Positions 29,055-38,308 are shown, counted from the first letter of the stretch. The stretch: DNA of 63,788 bases from Rhodococcus sp. 06-462-5 (GCF_002258315.1 NZ_NOYD01000027.1:1-63788), one strand, 5' to 3'. The notes: a model not told the origin generated them from the letters alone. Numbers and translations are program-made.

Positions 29055-30386
29055 CTAACGGCCTGCGGGGCTGCACGGGGATCCAACCCCGGCGGCCCCA
29101 TCGGCCAGCTCGGGGAAGGGCCGCGGGTCGGGTACGGGGTTCCACCAGCCGGCGTCCTCCGCGTAGTGCCAGTTCGGTCCCGACTCGACCAGGGCGGCGA
29201 GGGCGTCGACGAGTCGGTCCACATCGGCCGACGAGCTGCCGAGGCCGATACTGGCTCGAACCGCTCCGGCCGCGTGCCCCAGCCTGCTCAGCAGGGGGTG
29301 TGCGCAGAACTTGCCATCGCGCACGCCGATTCCGTGTTCGGCGGACAGGTACGCAGCCACCTCACCGGGATCGCGCCCGGCAACGGTGAAGGTGACGATG
29401 CCGACACTGTCGGGCGCATCGGCCCAGACCTGGAGCTGCTCGACGCCGTCCAGCGCTGCCAGGCCGCCCCGCAATCGCGAGGACAGCTCGTGCTCGTGCG
29501 CCTGGAGCTCGGCATCGTCGAATCCGGCGATGGCCTCGCAGGCCGCAGCGAGAGCCACAACGCCGAGGACATTGGGGGTGCCCGCCTCGTGCCGCTGCGG
29601 CGCCGGGGCCCAGTCGGTGTGGTCGATGCCGACGCTGCGCACCGCGCCGCCGCCGGCCAGGTGCGGTTCACCGGCGTCGAGCCAATCACGTGCGCCCACA
29701 AGCACTCCCGCGCCGAACGGGGCGTAGAGCTTGTGGCCGGAGAACGCGAGGTAGTCCACGCCGAGTGCGGCGATGTCGACCCGCCGATGCGGAACCAGCT
29801 GGGCACCGTCCACCGCGATGCGTGCGCCGTGCCGGTGCGCCAGAGCGGCGAGTTCGGCGATGGGCAGCACCTCACCGGTGACATTGGAAGCACCCGTGAT
29901 CGCCAGCAGTGCAGCAGGTTTCGCGGCGAGCTCGGCGTCGAGCCGCGTGATGGTCTCGGCCAGGGTAGACGCCGCCACCACCACTCGTCGATCACGCCAC
30001 GGGAGGAGATTCGCGTGGTGTTCGATGTCGAGTACCACGGTCTCACCCGGCACGCATGCGGCCAGCAGATTGAGCGAGTCGGTGGTGTTCCGCGTGAACA
30101 CCACCACCGAATCCGTCTGCGCACCAACGAAATCAGCGACGGTCACCCTGGCCTTCTCGTACGCCGCCGTCGAGACCCGCGAGGCGTAGCCGGCACCGCG
30201 ATGGACACTCGAGTAGAACGGCAGCAGTTCCGCGATCCGATCGGTCACCGCGTCCAGTGCCGGCGCGCTGGCGGCGTAATCGAAGTTTGCGTACGTGCAG
30301 GTGCCGCCCTGGACCAGCGGTACCTGCAGATCCGTGCCCGAAACAGGGGTAAAAGGAGCACAGGGGCGGGAAAGTACAGATGTCAT
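29055..30386 (-). CDS. Class V aminotransferase, cysteine desulfurase/selenocysteine lyase-like
   Basis: 443-residue PLP enzyme. YANFDYAASAPALDAV, the VVVFTRNTTDSLNLLA phosphate-site motif, LAITGASNVTGEVLPI, RIAVDGAQLVPHR and the PLP lysine in FSGHKLYAPFGAGVLV are present. A Cys occurs in DGKFCAHPLL, near where SufS/CsdB enzymes hold their catalytic cysteine. The start ATG 30386 is preceded by a GAGGG that can be hidden in a hairpin, and a SAM-IV riboswitch lies upstream, so the gene is probably switched off when S-adenosylmethionine is plentiful. Substrate (cysteine, selenocysteine or another thiol amino acid) unknown. Confidence 0.88.
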   Translation of the reverse strand: MTSVLSRPCAPFTPVSGTDLQVPLVQGGTCTYANFDYAASAPALDAVTDRIAELLPFYSSVHRGAGYASRVSTAAYEKARVTVADFVGAQTDSVVVFTRNTTDSLNLLAACVPGETVVLDIEHHANLLPWRDRRVVVAASTLAETITRLDAELAAKPAALLAITGASNVTGEVLPIAELAALAHRHGARIAVDGAQLVPHRRVDIAALGVDYLAFSGHKLYAPFGAGVLVGARDWLDAGEPHLAGGGAVRSVGIDHTDWAPAPQRHEAGTPNVLGVVALAAACEAIAGFDDAELQAHEHELSSRLRGGLAALDGVEQLQVWADAPDSVGIVTFTVAGRDPGEVAAYLSAEHGIGVRDGKFCAHPLLSRLGHAAGAVRASIGLGSSSADVDRLVDALAALVESGPNWHYAEDAGWWNPVPDPRPFPELADGAAGVGSPCSPAGR

Positions 30387-30397
30387 GACAGATCAAG

Positions 30398-30413
30398 CCC
30401 TCACGTTCGAGGG
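30398..30413 (-). promoter_or_regulatory. Hairpin that can sequester the aminotransferase ribosome-binding site
   Basis: On the minus strand CCCTC-GAACGT-GAGGG forms a 5-bp stem in which GAGGG, 11 bases before the ATG, is the likely Shine-Dalgarno. It stands between the riboswitch and the start codon and fits translational control. Confidence 0.5.
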
Positions 30414-30439
30414 ACCCGCAACCGAAGGATGTGGTGAAC

Positions 30440-30556
30440 GAGTCCGCGCTTGCCGCGCCGGTTTTCCGGCGTCGGCCTGGTCGTCACCCGGAGCACCCCA
30501 CCGCGGAGGAGGGTTGCCGACCAGCTAGCCGGGGCTTGATGCTGGTACTCGTGACC
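30440..30556 (-). ncRNA. SAM-IV riboswitch
   Basis: Read on the minus strand, the region runs GTCACGAGTACCAGC, ATCAAGCCCCGGCTAGCTGG, TCGGCAACCCTCCTCCGC, GGTGGGGTGCTCCGGGTGA, CGACCAGG, a GCCGG-AAAA-CCGGC hairpin (P4-type), then GCGGCAAGCGCGGACTC. These are the conserved blocks of the actinobacterial SAM-IV aptamer: the CAAGCCCCGGC/GCTGG P2 arm, GGCAACCCTCC, GGTGGGGTGC-CCGGGTGA-GACCAGG and the pseudoknot-forming GCGGCAAGCGCGG tail. It ends 53 bases before the aminotransferase ATG. Confidence 0.9.
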
Positions 30557-30566
30557 GTGGAAGAGA

Positions 30567-30595
30567 CACTCGCAAACTCGCTGCGGTTTTGTCAA
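30567..30595 (-). promoter_or_regulatory. Probable promoter of the SAM-IV transcript
   Basis: A perfect -35 TTGACA (30595-30590) is followed after 17 bases by CGAGTG (30572-30567), a weak -10. The start would fall a few bases ahead of the riboswitch. Confidence 0.4.
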
Positions 30596-30763
30596 GCCGG
30601 GACTCGCCCCTGGGCCGCAGTAGGATTTCCGCGGTGGGAAGGCGCGCTCGTTCACCTGCTGGCAAACAGAACGTGAGATAACCAACGGCGCTGCTGCTCG
30701 CCAGCACCACAGAGCCACTTGCCAACGCAGAGTTACTTGCAAACGAATGAGAAGGACGCCCGG

Positions 30764-33700
30764 TTGTCTGTGCATCAAGAGAACGATCTGCCGGGTTCGA
30801 GCGCGGACATCGCACCTGCCCCGGCGGCGTTTCTTCGCTCGCCCCAGGCTCCGCCCGCACGCACGCTCATCGACATTCTCCGCGACACCGCCCATCGTTT
30901 TCCCGACGCACCCGCGATCGACGACGGTGCTGTGTCGGTCAGTTACTCGGAGTTGTTGGACGACATCGCCGAGGGCGCTCAGTGGCTCGCCAATGCCGGT
31001 GTCAGGCGCGGCGATCGCGTCGGCATCCGCATGCCGTCGGGCTCCTTCTCGCTCTATGTCGCGATCCTGTCGATCCTGCAGGTCGGTGCCGCCTACGTGC
31101 CGGTGGACGCGGACGATCCCGAGGAGCGCGCCGAGTTGGTCTTCGGCGAGGCACAGGTGACGGCCATCGTCACTGCGGGCGGAATCGCCGCCGGTACTGC
31201 CCCCAAGCAGGACATACCTCACCACGACCTTTCCGAACACAATGCCGGACCGCCCACCCCGCAGGACGACGCGTGGGTCATCTTCACCTCGGGTTCGACG
31301 GGCACCCCCAAGGGCGTTGCCGTCAGTCATCGCAACGCGGCGGCGTTCGTCGATGCCGAGGCCCGCATGTTCCTGCAGAAGGATCCACTCGGTCCGGGCG
31401 ATCGAGTGCTGGCCGGCCTGTCGGTGGCGTTCGACGCGTCGTGCGAGGAGATGTGGCTGGCGTGGCGGCACGGCGCGTGTCTGGTTCCCGCGCCCAGGTC
31501 TCTGGTGCGGTCCGGCTTCGACCTCGGCCCGTGGCTCGTCTCCCGCGACATCAGCGTCGTGTCGACCGTGCCCACGCTGGCGTCGCTGTGGCCCGCGGTG
31601 GCTCTGGAAGCGGTGCGGCTGCTCATCTTCGGCGGCGAGGCCTGCCCGCCGGAGTTGGCCGAGCGGCTCGCCGTCGAAGGCCGTGAGGTCTGGAACACCT
31701 ACGGCCCCACCGAGGCGACGGTCGTCGCCTGTGCGGCGATCATGGACGGCAAGGGCCCGGTCCGGATCGGGCTCCCCCTCGACGGGTGGGACCTCGCTGT
31801 GGTCGACGGCTCCGGCAACCCGGTGCAGGTCGGCGAAGTCGGTGAACTGGTCATCGGGGGCGTCGGACTCGCTCGGTATCTCGATCCGGCCAAGGACGCC
31901 GAGAAGTACGCGCCCATGCCGTCCCTCGGGTGGGATCGGGCGTATCGCAGCGGCGATCTGGTCAAGCTCGAGCTCGAAGGTCTGTTGTTCCAGGGCCGCG
32001 CCGACGACCAGGTCAAGCTCGGCGGTCGACGCATCGAGCTCGGCGAGATAGACAATGCGCTGCAAGCACTTCCGGGCGTCGGCGGTGCGGCGGCCGCCAT
32101 CCGCAAGACGGCAGCCGGAAACTCGGTGCTCGTCGGATATCTCGCGAGCACCAACCCGGATTTCGATCTCGAAGCCGCTCGCGAGTTGCTCGCCGAACAG
32201 TTGCCTGCGGCCCTGGTCCCGCGCCTGGCGTTGGTCGACGAGATGCCAACGCGCACCTCGGGCAAGGTCGACCGCAATGCGCTGCCGTGGCCCTTGCCCG
32301 GCATGGCGGGGGCCTCCTCGCTCGGCGGCACGGCGGGGTGGGTGGCCGAACTGTGGACCAACATCCTCGGCGCGCAGGTCTCGGACGAGAACGCCGATTT
32401 CTTCGCCAACGGTGGCGGTTCGCTCTCGGCCGCCCAATTGGTGACGGCGTTGCGCGAGCGGTTCCCCGAGATCACCGTCGCGCAGCTCTACGACCACCCA
32501 CGGCTGGGTTCGCTGGCGCAGTATCTCGACGACCTGAAGCCGGTCGTCGAGGCCATTCCTCGCGAGGTCGCCCCGACGTCGCGCACCGCGCAATGGGCGC
32601 AGATCGCGGCAACGGTTCCGTTGACCACCCTGACCGGCTTGCAGTGGGTCACCTGGCTCGGACTGCTGTTCAACGTCATGTCCTGGTTCGGCGACGTGTC
32701 CTGGGCTCCGAGGCTGTCGTGGTGGTGGATTCTTCTCGCCTTCGTCTTGTTCATCACTCCGGTCGGTCGCATGGCGATCTCGGTGATCGGATCTCGCATC
32801 CTGTTGGCGGGCTTGAAACCGGGCGCGTACAAGCGCGGCGGGAGCATGCACATAAGGCTCTGGGCCGCAACGCGATTGACCGATGCCAGCGGTGCGTCGA
32901 ACCTGTCGGGCGCACCGTGGATGGTCTATTACGCACGCGCGCTCGGTGCCAAGATCGGCAAGGGCGTCGACCTGCACACCCTGCCGCCGGTCACCGGCAT
33001 GCTCGAGCTGGGTGACGGCTGCTCGATCGAGCCCGAGGTGGACCTGTCCGGGCACTGGATCGACGGCGATCTCGTCTACATCGGCGGCATCGAGATCGGT
33101 GCCGGGGCCACCGTCGGTGCCCGCTCGACGCTGCTGCCCGGCACCAAAGTCGGCAAGAACGCGGTCGTGACGGCAGGCTCCGCCGTCGTCGGACGCGTGA
33201 AAGCCGGTCAGATGTGGTCCGGTTCGCCGGCCCAGAAGGTCGGTAAGGCCGATCATCCGTGGCCCGCGGAAACTCCACCGCGCGCCACCCATTGGGTCTT
33301 CGCGTACGGCGTCGCGTCGTTGTTTCTGTCCGGCATGGCACTGTTCTCGATCGGCGTCAGCCTGGTGCTGATGGGCTGGTGGATTCACACCGCCGACTCC
33401 GTGCTCGACGCCTTCGAACGTGGTCTGGTGATGTTGCCCGTCGCGACGCTGGTGTCGTTGGCGGTGTTCGCGCTGATCACCGTCGTCGCGGTGCGGGTGC
33501 TCAGCATCGGCCTCGTCGGCGGTTACCACCCGGTGCGCAGCCGCATCGGCTGGCAGGTGTGGGCCACCGAGCGCCTGATGGACTCGGCGCGCACGTTCCT
33601 GTTCCCGCTCTACGCGTCGCTGTTGACGCCGCATTGGCTCCGGCTGCTCGGCGCGAAGATCGGTAAGGACGTCGAGGCGTCGACGGTGCTGATGATCCCC

Positions 33701-34714
33701 AAGTTCACCACCGTTGCCGACGGCGCGTTCCTCGCCGACGACACCATGGTCGCCAGTTACGAACTCGGCGGCGGCTGGATGCATCTGGGCGACGCCAAGG
33801 TGGGCAAGCGCGCGTTCCTCGGCAACTCCGGTATGACCGGTCCGGGTCGAACCGTCCCGAAGAACGGTCTGGTCGCCGTGCTGTCCGCCACTCCCGACAA
33901 GGCCAAATCCGGCTCGTCGTGGCTCGGTAGCCCGCCGGTGCGGCTGCGTCGGGCCGCCGGTAGTGCGGACTCGTCGCGCACGTTCGATCCGCCGCGCAAG
34001 CTGAAGGTCGCCCGCTCGCTCGTCGAGACGTGTCGGTTGATTCCCGTCGTCGTGACGTTCGGTATCGGGCTCGGAGTGCTGTTCTCGCTCACCGCGCTCG
34101 CCGACGCCGTCGGGTACTGGTTGGCGGCGTTGCTCAGTGGCGTCGTGTTGCTCGTCGCCGGTTTCGTGGCCGCTGCGGTGTCGGCGCTGGCGAAGTGGTT
34201 GTGGGTGGGCCGGATCGGCAAGACCGATCATCCACTGTGGAGTTCGTTCGTGTGGCGCAACGAGGTGGCCGACACGTTCGTCGAGACCGTTGCTGCGCCG
34301 TGGTTCGCGCGCGCCGCCGAGGGCACCGCGGTGCTGAACATGTGGTTGCGGTGGCTCGGTGCCGATATCGGCCGCGGAGTCTGGTGTGAGACGTACTGGC
34401 TTCCCGAGGCCGATCTGGTGACATTGGCCGACGGTGCGACCGTCAACCGAGGGTGCGTTGTGCAGACGCACCTGTTCCATGATCGGATCATGTCCATGGA
34501 CACGGTCGATCTCGGCAGAGGCGCAACACTGGGACCACACTGTGTCGCGCTGCCGGCCGCGGGAATCGGTGACGGTGCGACGGTGGGGCCTGCCTCGCTG
34601 GTGATGCGCGGTGATACGGTTCCCGCGCATACTCGTTGGCAGGGCAATCCGATCGCGCCCTGGGCCAAGGGCGATCCCTTCCCGCGCATCCGCGACGACC
34701 GAAACGAGGGGTGA
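30764..34714 (+). CDS. Pls/PosA-family non-ribosomal peptide synthetase (poly-lysine synthetase-like)
   Basis: 1316 residues from the TTG 30764, which has AGAAGGA 7 bases upstream. Adenylation domain (about 25-510): FTSGSTGTPKGVAVSH, TYGPTEATV, YRSGDLV, GRADDQVKLGGRRIELGE, TSGKVDRNALP. Aligned with GrsA, its pocket residues are D224, A225, E228, S267, I288, G290, T312, V320, V321, K501, a lysine-type code. Thiolation domain: NGGGS with Ser553. The rest has about six membrane helices alternating with three hexapeptide/left-handed-helix domains ending near residues 830, 1060 and 1310. This is the architecture and length (about 1319) of Streptomyces epsilon-poly-L-lysine synthetase; there is no condensation or thioesterase domain. 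Product inferred only. Confidence 0.88.
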   Translation: MSVHQENDLPGSSADIAPAPAAFLRSPQAPPARTLIDILRDTAHRFPDAPAIDDGAVSVSYSELLDDIAEGAQWLANAGVRRGDRVGIRMPSGSFSLYVAILSILQVGAAYVPVDADDPEERAELVFGEAQVTAIVTAGGIAAGTAPKQDIPHHDLSEHNAGPPTPQDDAWVIFTSGSTGTPKGVAVSHRNAAAFVDAEARMFLQKDPLGPGDRVLAGLSVAFDASCEEMWLAWRHGACLVPAPRSLVRSGFDLGPWLVSRDISVVSTVPTLASLWPAVALEAVRLLIFGGEACPPELAERLAVEGREVWNTYGPTEATVVACAAIMDGKGPVRIGLPLDGWDLAVVDGSGNPVQVGEVGELVIGGVGLARYLDPAKDAEKYAPMPSLGWDRAYRSGDLVKLELEGLLFQGRADDQVKLGGRRIELGEIDNALQALPGVGGAAAAIRKTAAGNSVLVGYLASTNPDFDLEAARELLAEQLPAALVPRLALVDEMPTRTSGKVDRNALPWPLPGMAGASSLGGTAGWVAELWTNILGAQVSDENADFFANGGGSLSAAQLVTALRERFPEITVAQLYDHPRLGSLAQYLDDLKPVVEAIPREVAPTSRTAQWAQIAATVPLTTLTGLQWVTWLGLLFNVMSWFGDVSWAPRLSWWWILLAFVLFITPVGRMAISVIGSRILLAGLKPGAYKRGGSMHIRLWAATRLTDASGASNLSGAPWMVYYARALGAKIGKGVDLHTLPPVTGMLELGDGCSIEPEVDLSGHWIDGDLVYIGGIEIGAGATVGARSTLLPGTKVGKNAVVTAGSAVVGRVKAGQMWSGSPAQKVGKADHPWPAETPPRATHWVFAYGVASLFLSGMALFSIGVSLVLMGWWIHTADSVLDAFERGLVMLPVATLVSLAVFALITVVAVRVLSIGLVGGYHPVRSRIGWQVWATERLMDSARTFLFPLYASLLTPHWLRLLGAKIGKDVEASTVLMIPKFTTVADGAFLADDTMVASYELGGGWMHLGDAKVGKRAFLGNSGMTGPGRTVPKNGLVAVLSATPDKAKSGSSWLGSPPVRLRRAAGSADSSRTFDPPRKLKVARSLVETCRLIPVVVTFGIGLGVLFSLTALADAVGYWLAALLSGVVLLVAGFVAAAVSALAKWLWVGRIGKTDHPLWSSFVWRNEVADTFVETVAAPWFARAAEGTAVLNMWLRWLGADIGRGVWCETYWLPEADLVTLADGATVNRGCVVQTHLFHDRIMSMDTVDLGRGATLGPHCVALPAAGIGDGATVGPASLVMRGDTVPAHTRWQGNPIAPWAKGDPFPRIRDDRNEG

Positions 34715-34720
34715 TCTTTC

Positions 34721-36058
34721 GTGCCAGACAGGCTGGTGGCACCGGTGTTCGACGTCGATGCCAGCGACAATCCGATCGATACATACCTCCCGCAGAACGG
34801 TAATCGGGGCTACCGCGTCTCGCGCTACGAACTCGATCTCGAATACAAGGTCGAGAGCAACCGGTTGACGGGCAAGGCGAAGATCACTGCGGTCACCACG
34901 GCGACGGTGTCGAAGTTCGCGTTCGATCTCGGACCGGCGATGAACGTGTCGAAGGTGTCGGTCAACGGCTCGCGGTCGGTGAAGTTCAGCCACCAGCGCG
35001 GCAAGCTGAAGATCACCCCGGCCAAGCCCATCGCGTCGGGCGCGGCTCTGGTGGTCACGGTCGCGTACGGCGGAACCCCCAAGCCCATCAACGGTTTCTG
35101 GGGTGAGGTCGGCTGGGACGAGCTCACCGAGGGATCGATCGTCGCGAGCCAGCCGAACGGGGCCGCGTCGTGGTTCCCGTGCGACGACCATCCGGTGTCG
35201 AAGGCCAGCTACGGCATCACCATCACCACCGATTCGCCGTACTACGCGGTGGCCAACGGAACGTTGGTGCGCAAGCAGACTCGCGCCAGCCGCACCACGT
35301 GGGTGTACGAGCAGCCCGAGCCGATGGCCAGCTACCTCGCGACCATTCAGATCGGTCCGTACGAACATCGCATCGTCAGCCCGGGACCGGTGCCGATGAA
35401 GGCCATCACTCCGCCGCGGCTGCGCGCGCAGTTCGATCACGACTTCGGTCGTCAGCCACAGATGATGGATACGTTCGTACGGCTGTACGGCCCTTACCCT
35501 TTCGCGTCGTACACCGTGGTGGTGACCGACGACGATCTCGAGATTCCGGTCGAGGCGCAGGGGCTGTCGATCTTCGGTGCGAATCACTGTTCCGGTTCCC
35601 GGTACTACGAGCGTCTGGTGGCACACGAGTTGGCGCACCAGTGGTTCGGCAACTCGCTGACCCTCGGCAAGTGGGCCGACATCTGGCTGCACGAGGGATT
35701 CGCCTGCTACTCCGAGTGGATCTGGGCCGAGAACTCCGGCGGCGCAACGGCTCACGACAAAGCCAAGCGCGCGCACACCATTCAGCGCGGTCTGGCCATG
35801 GACCTACAGCTCAGCGATCCCGGGCCTGCACGCATCTTCGACGACCGCGTCTACAAGCGCGGCGCACTGGCACTGCACGCCGTGCGGCGCACCATCGGCG
35901 ACGAGCGCTTCTTCGGACTGATCCAGGAATGGACCTCCAAGTACCGCTACTCGACGGTCGCGACGGCGGACTTCACCGACCTCGCCTCCCGCTTCGGGTG
36001 CCCCCGAAGTCTGTGGGACGCATGGCTGGTGGACAAGCAGATGCCGTCGTTGCCGTAG
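34721..36058 (+). CDS. M1-family zinc aminopeptidase (short form)
   Basis: 445 residues from the GTG 34721, 6 bases after the peptide synthetase stop. The zinc site HELAHQWFG with the distal Glu in WLHEGFACYSEW is complete; the GxMEN-type exopeptidase motif is changed to VEAQGLSIF. Only the N-terminal beta domain and catalytic domain are present, without the large helical C-terminal domain. No signal peptide. Because it is co-transcribed with a Pls-type synthetase, it may trim or degrade the amino-acid polymer, as polylysine-degrading aminopeptidases do in producers. That role is inference. Confidence 0.88.
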   Translation: MPDRLVAPVFDVDASDNPIDTYLPQNGNRGYRVSRYELDLEYKVESNRLTGKAKITAVTTATVSKFAFDLGPAMNVSKVSVNGSRSVKFSHQRGKLKITPAKPIASGAALVVTVAYGGTPKPINGFWGEVGWDELTEGSIVASQPNGAASWFPCDDHPVSKASYGITITTDSPYYAVANGTLVRKQTRASRTTWVYEQPEPMASYLATIQIGPYEHRIVSPGPVPMKAITPPRLRAQFDHDFGRQPQMMDTFVRLYGPYPFASYTVVVTDDDLEIPVEAQGLSIFGANHCSGSRYYERLVAHELAHQWFGNSLTLGKWADIWLHEGFACYSEWIWAENSGGATAHDKAKRAHTIQRGLAMDLQLSDPGPARIFDDRVYKRGALALHAVRRTIGDERFFGLIQEWTSKYRYSTVATADFTDLASRFGCPRSLWDAWLVDKQMPSLP

Positions 36059-36072
36059 TTCCCGGTGGCGCG

Positions 36073-36139
36073 AATCGGCTCCCCAGTTTCGGATATCCGC
36101 CTGCAATCGGGGGCCGGAATCCAAGTCTGGGGAGCCGAT
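36073..36139. repeat. Long-looped inverted repeat after the M1 peptidase gene
   Basis: ATCGGCTCCCCAG (36074-36086) is the exact reverse complement of 36127-36139, with a 40-nt loop that itself holds GGATATCC. It lies between convergent genes and probably serves as a terminator for both, though the loop is long. Confidence 0.5.
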
Positions 36140-36146
36140 CTGCCAT

Positions 36147-36341
36147 TCAGACCCGCCGACGGCGCTTCTGCGCGTAGCCGATGGTCAGGAAGCCCGCTGA
36201 CATCAGCGCGAAAAGGTTGATGGGCGACGCGATGGCGCGGCCGACACTCGCATCGAGTGCCACGACCTGAAACAGCACCCAGCCCACGATGACGCCCAGC
36301 ACGGCGAAAATCGGCCACGGTCCGGAGTAGTTGTACTTCAT
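36147..36341 (-). CDS. Small two-helix membrane protein, unknown
   Basis: 64 residues from the ATG 36341, beginning MKYNYSGPWPIFAVLGVIVG. Two transmembrane segments (about 10-28 and 39-56) are followed by a basic tail KRRRRV, which suggests the C-terminus is cytoplasmic. No family recognised. It lies downstream of another small membrane-protein gene on the same strand. Confidence 0.6.
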   Translation of the reverse strand: MKYNYSGPWPIFAVLGVIVGWVLFQVVALDASVGRAIASPINLFALMSAGFLTIGYAQKRRRRV

Positions 36342-36400
36342 GCTCGCTCCCGTCGTACGAGGGATGTACCCGCTCCACGGTACCCACTGCATCGGCTGCG

Positions 36401-37021
36401 TCAGCGATACCCGAGAGACAGGGCGAGGCCTGCCACGGCGTAGCCGTACATCGCCGACGTCGCCAGTGCTTGACGCCAGAAGCCGGTCGGGAAGGACGCC
36501 GCCCAACGTCCCTTGCCGTCCAATTGCAGATCGCAGGGGAAGTCGCTGATGGCCATGGCAGACGATGGTTGCTTCGAATGCGCGAGCACCACACCGGTGG
36601 TGAACGGCAGCCCCCGAACGAACAGGTGACCGCGCGCTTCCCCGGCCCGATATCGAATCGTGGATTCGGTGACAACCCCGGTGTACCAACGCCGTTGGAC
36701 GTTCCATCCGGTGGCGTGCGCGAGGCGAAGGTTGCGGTCGCCTCGCAGAGCGGTGTCCACGGTCTCGACGTCGGCGATCACTCCCCACCGCAGCATCGAC
36801 ACCCACGAGGCAATCCGTCTGCAGCGAAACACCAGGGCCCCGAGCAGAACGACCCCGAAGACGTACGGCACCACCGTCGGATATCTCGACCAGCAGGCGG
36901 CCGGCACGATCACCGCGATCAGAAACCAGTACGCCTCACGCCGGTTCCATACGGTCGCACCCGCGAGCGCCACCGTCGGAGGAACCCGATGCGGCGGGAC
37001 CGTGCGCGAGGACTGCAGCAT
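36401..37021 (-). CDS. Membrane protein of unknown function
   Basis: 206 residues. Two helices near residues 32-64 (FLIAVIVPAACW and VVPYVFGVVLLGALVF) precede a soluble beta-rich part (WGVIADVETVDTAL...WYTGVVTESTIRYRAGEARGHLFVRGL), like membrane-anchored small beta-barrel domains, and a last hydrophobic stretch (SAMYGYAVAGLALSLGY). No family recognised. It ends 30 bases from the MFS gene stop on its other side, on the same strand. Confidence 0.6.
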   Translation of the reverse strand: MLQSSRTVPPHRVPPTVALAGATVWNRREAYWFLIAVIVPAACWSRYPTVVPYVFGVVLLGALVFRCRRIASWVSMLRWGVIADVETVDTALRGDRNLRLAHATGWNVQRRWYTGVVTESTIRYRAGEARGHLFVRGLPFTTGVVLAHSKQPSSAMAISDFPCDLQLDGKGRWAASFPTGFWRQALATSAMYGYAVAGLALSLGYR

Positions 37022-37051
37022 GATGCCGCTGATCCTAGGGCCGAACCGCCC

Positions 37052-38308
37052 CTACGCGCTGGGCAAGTGAGCAGACGTCTTGGACCGCACCACCAGGCCG
37101 CACAGCGCCGCCATCACTGCGCCGAATCCGAAGATGATCGGATACGTGACCACCCCGGGCCAGGTCTCGGTGAGCGCCGACAGCACGGCAGGCACCGCGA
37201 AGCCCAGGTAGGTCAGCGAATAGAACACAGCGGTGAGGCCGGCGAGATCATCGGGGCCCGCAATGCGTTGCACCTCTTGCAGACCCGAGACCAACGCCAT
37301 GCCGTACCCACAGCCGAGTACCGCCGCCGCGATCAGCGCCGCGGCAATGGTGAGCACCGATGCCGCCCACGCCGCGACAGCCATACCGATCACCAGCAGA
37401 GTCAGCGCAACCAGTGCCCCTCGGGCGTTGGCCGGTGTGTCGATGCGACGCCCGACGGCCTGGATCGCAAAGCCGGAGCCTAGGGCGATCACGGCCATCG
37501 CCGCAGACAGGGCGACGGGATAGCCGCCCCCGGGCTCGTCGGCCAGAGCATCCGCCATCAGTGACGGCAGCACCGCGTAGGCGACGCTCGCCGCACCGAA
37601 CACCCATGGGGCCAAGGGCAATACGACGAACAGGAACCGGCGATGCGATGCGGACGGAATCCTCAGGTCGTCGAGCAACCTCTTCTTCTTCGATGCCGCT
37701 GTGGCGGTGCGTGTTTCGGGCACCGAGAGCATGCCGACACCGGCGGCGATGCAGATCAGCACGTGCACGCCGTAGGCGAGGTGCGTCGGCCAGGGTGCCC
37801 ATTGCGCGAGCACGCCTGCGACTCCGGCACCGAGGGCGAAGCCCGCCGTCAGCGACATCGCGGCGCGGCGCGCTCCGGCACCGGGCTTGGCGGTGGAGTC
37901 GCGACTCGAGAGTTCCTTGACCCAGCTGCCGCCCACGGCCATACCGATTCCGAGCGCGATGCCGCTGAGCACACGGCCACCGAAGAGCATGTACGCGTTG
38001 TCGGGTCCGAGCGCGATCAGGATCGAACCGGCCGCAGCAACAGCGGGGGCGGGCAACATGATCGGGCGTCGACCGAGCCGATCCGAGAGCGGCCCGCAGA
38101 TCAGCATCGCCGGAATGATGCCCAGGACGTAGGCGAACAGGAACGTATCGACCACCACGGCCGAGAAGCCATGATCGAGCCGATACATCACCAGCAGCGG
38201 CGTGAACTCGTTGCCGCCCCACGCCACGGCGAACATGCCCGACGCGACCAGCAGCCAGCGTCGTGCAGTCAGCTCGATGTCTCGATCGTTCGTGAGCGTT
38301 TCGCTCAT
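37052..38308 (-). CDS. Major facilitator superfamily transporter
   Basis: 418 residues with 12 predicted helices. The loop 2-3 signature GPLSDRLGRRPIM and GIALGIGMAVGGSWVKEL mark the MFS fold. It resembles drug or sugar efflux carriers in general layout; the substrate cannot be assigned. Its ATG overlaps the gntR stop (ATGA), so regulator and transporter are made together and the GntR protein is probably its direct controller. Confidence 0.88.
   Translation of the reverse strand: MSETLTNDRDIELTARRWLLVASGMFAVAWGGNEFTPLLVMYRLDHGFSAVVVDTFLFAYVLGIIPAMLICGPLSDRLGRRPIMLPAPAVAAAGSILIALGPDNAYMLFGGRVLSGIALGIGMAVGGSWVKELSSRDSTAKPGAGARRAAMSLTAGFALGAGVAGVLAQWAPWPTHLAYGVHVLICIAAGVGMLSVPETRTATAASKKKRLLDDLRIPSASHRRFLFVVLPLAPWVFGAASVAYAVLPSLMADALADEPGGGYPVALSAAMAVIALGSGFAIQAVGRRIDTPANARGALVALTLLVIGMAVAAWAASVLTIAAALIAAAVLGCGYGMALVSGLQEVQRIAGPDDLAGLTAVFYSLTYLGFAVPAVLSALTETWPGVVTYPIIFGFGAVMAALCGLVVRSKTSAHLPSA

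Noticed and set aside
30401..35776. A 1791-codon open frame on the minus strand opposite the Pls-type synthetase and M1 peptidase
   Set aside because: It is a by-product of strong GC3 codon bias in the plus-strand genes; it is Arg/Gly/His-rich with no domain, while the opposite strand shows full families.
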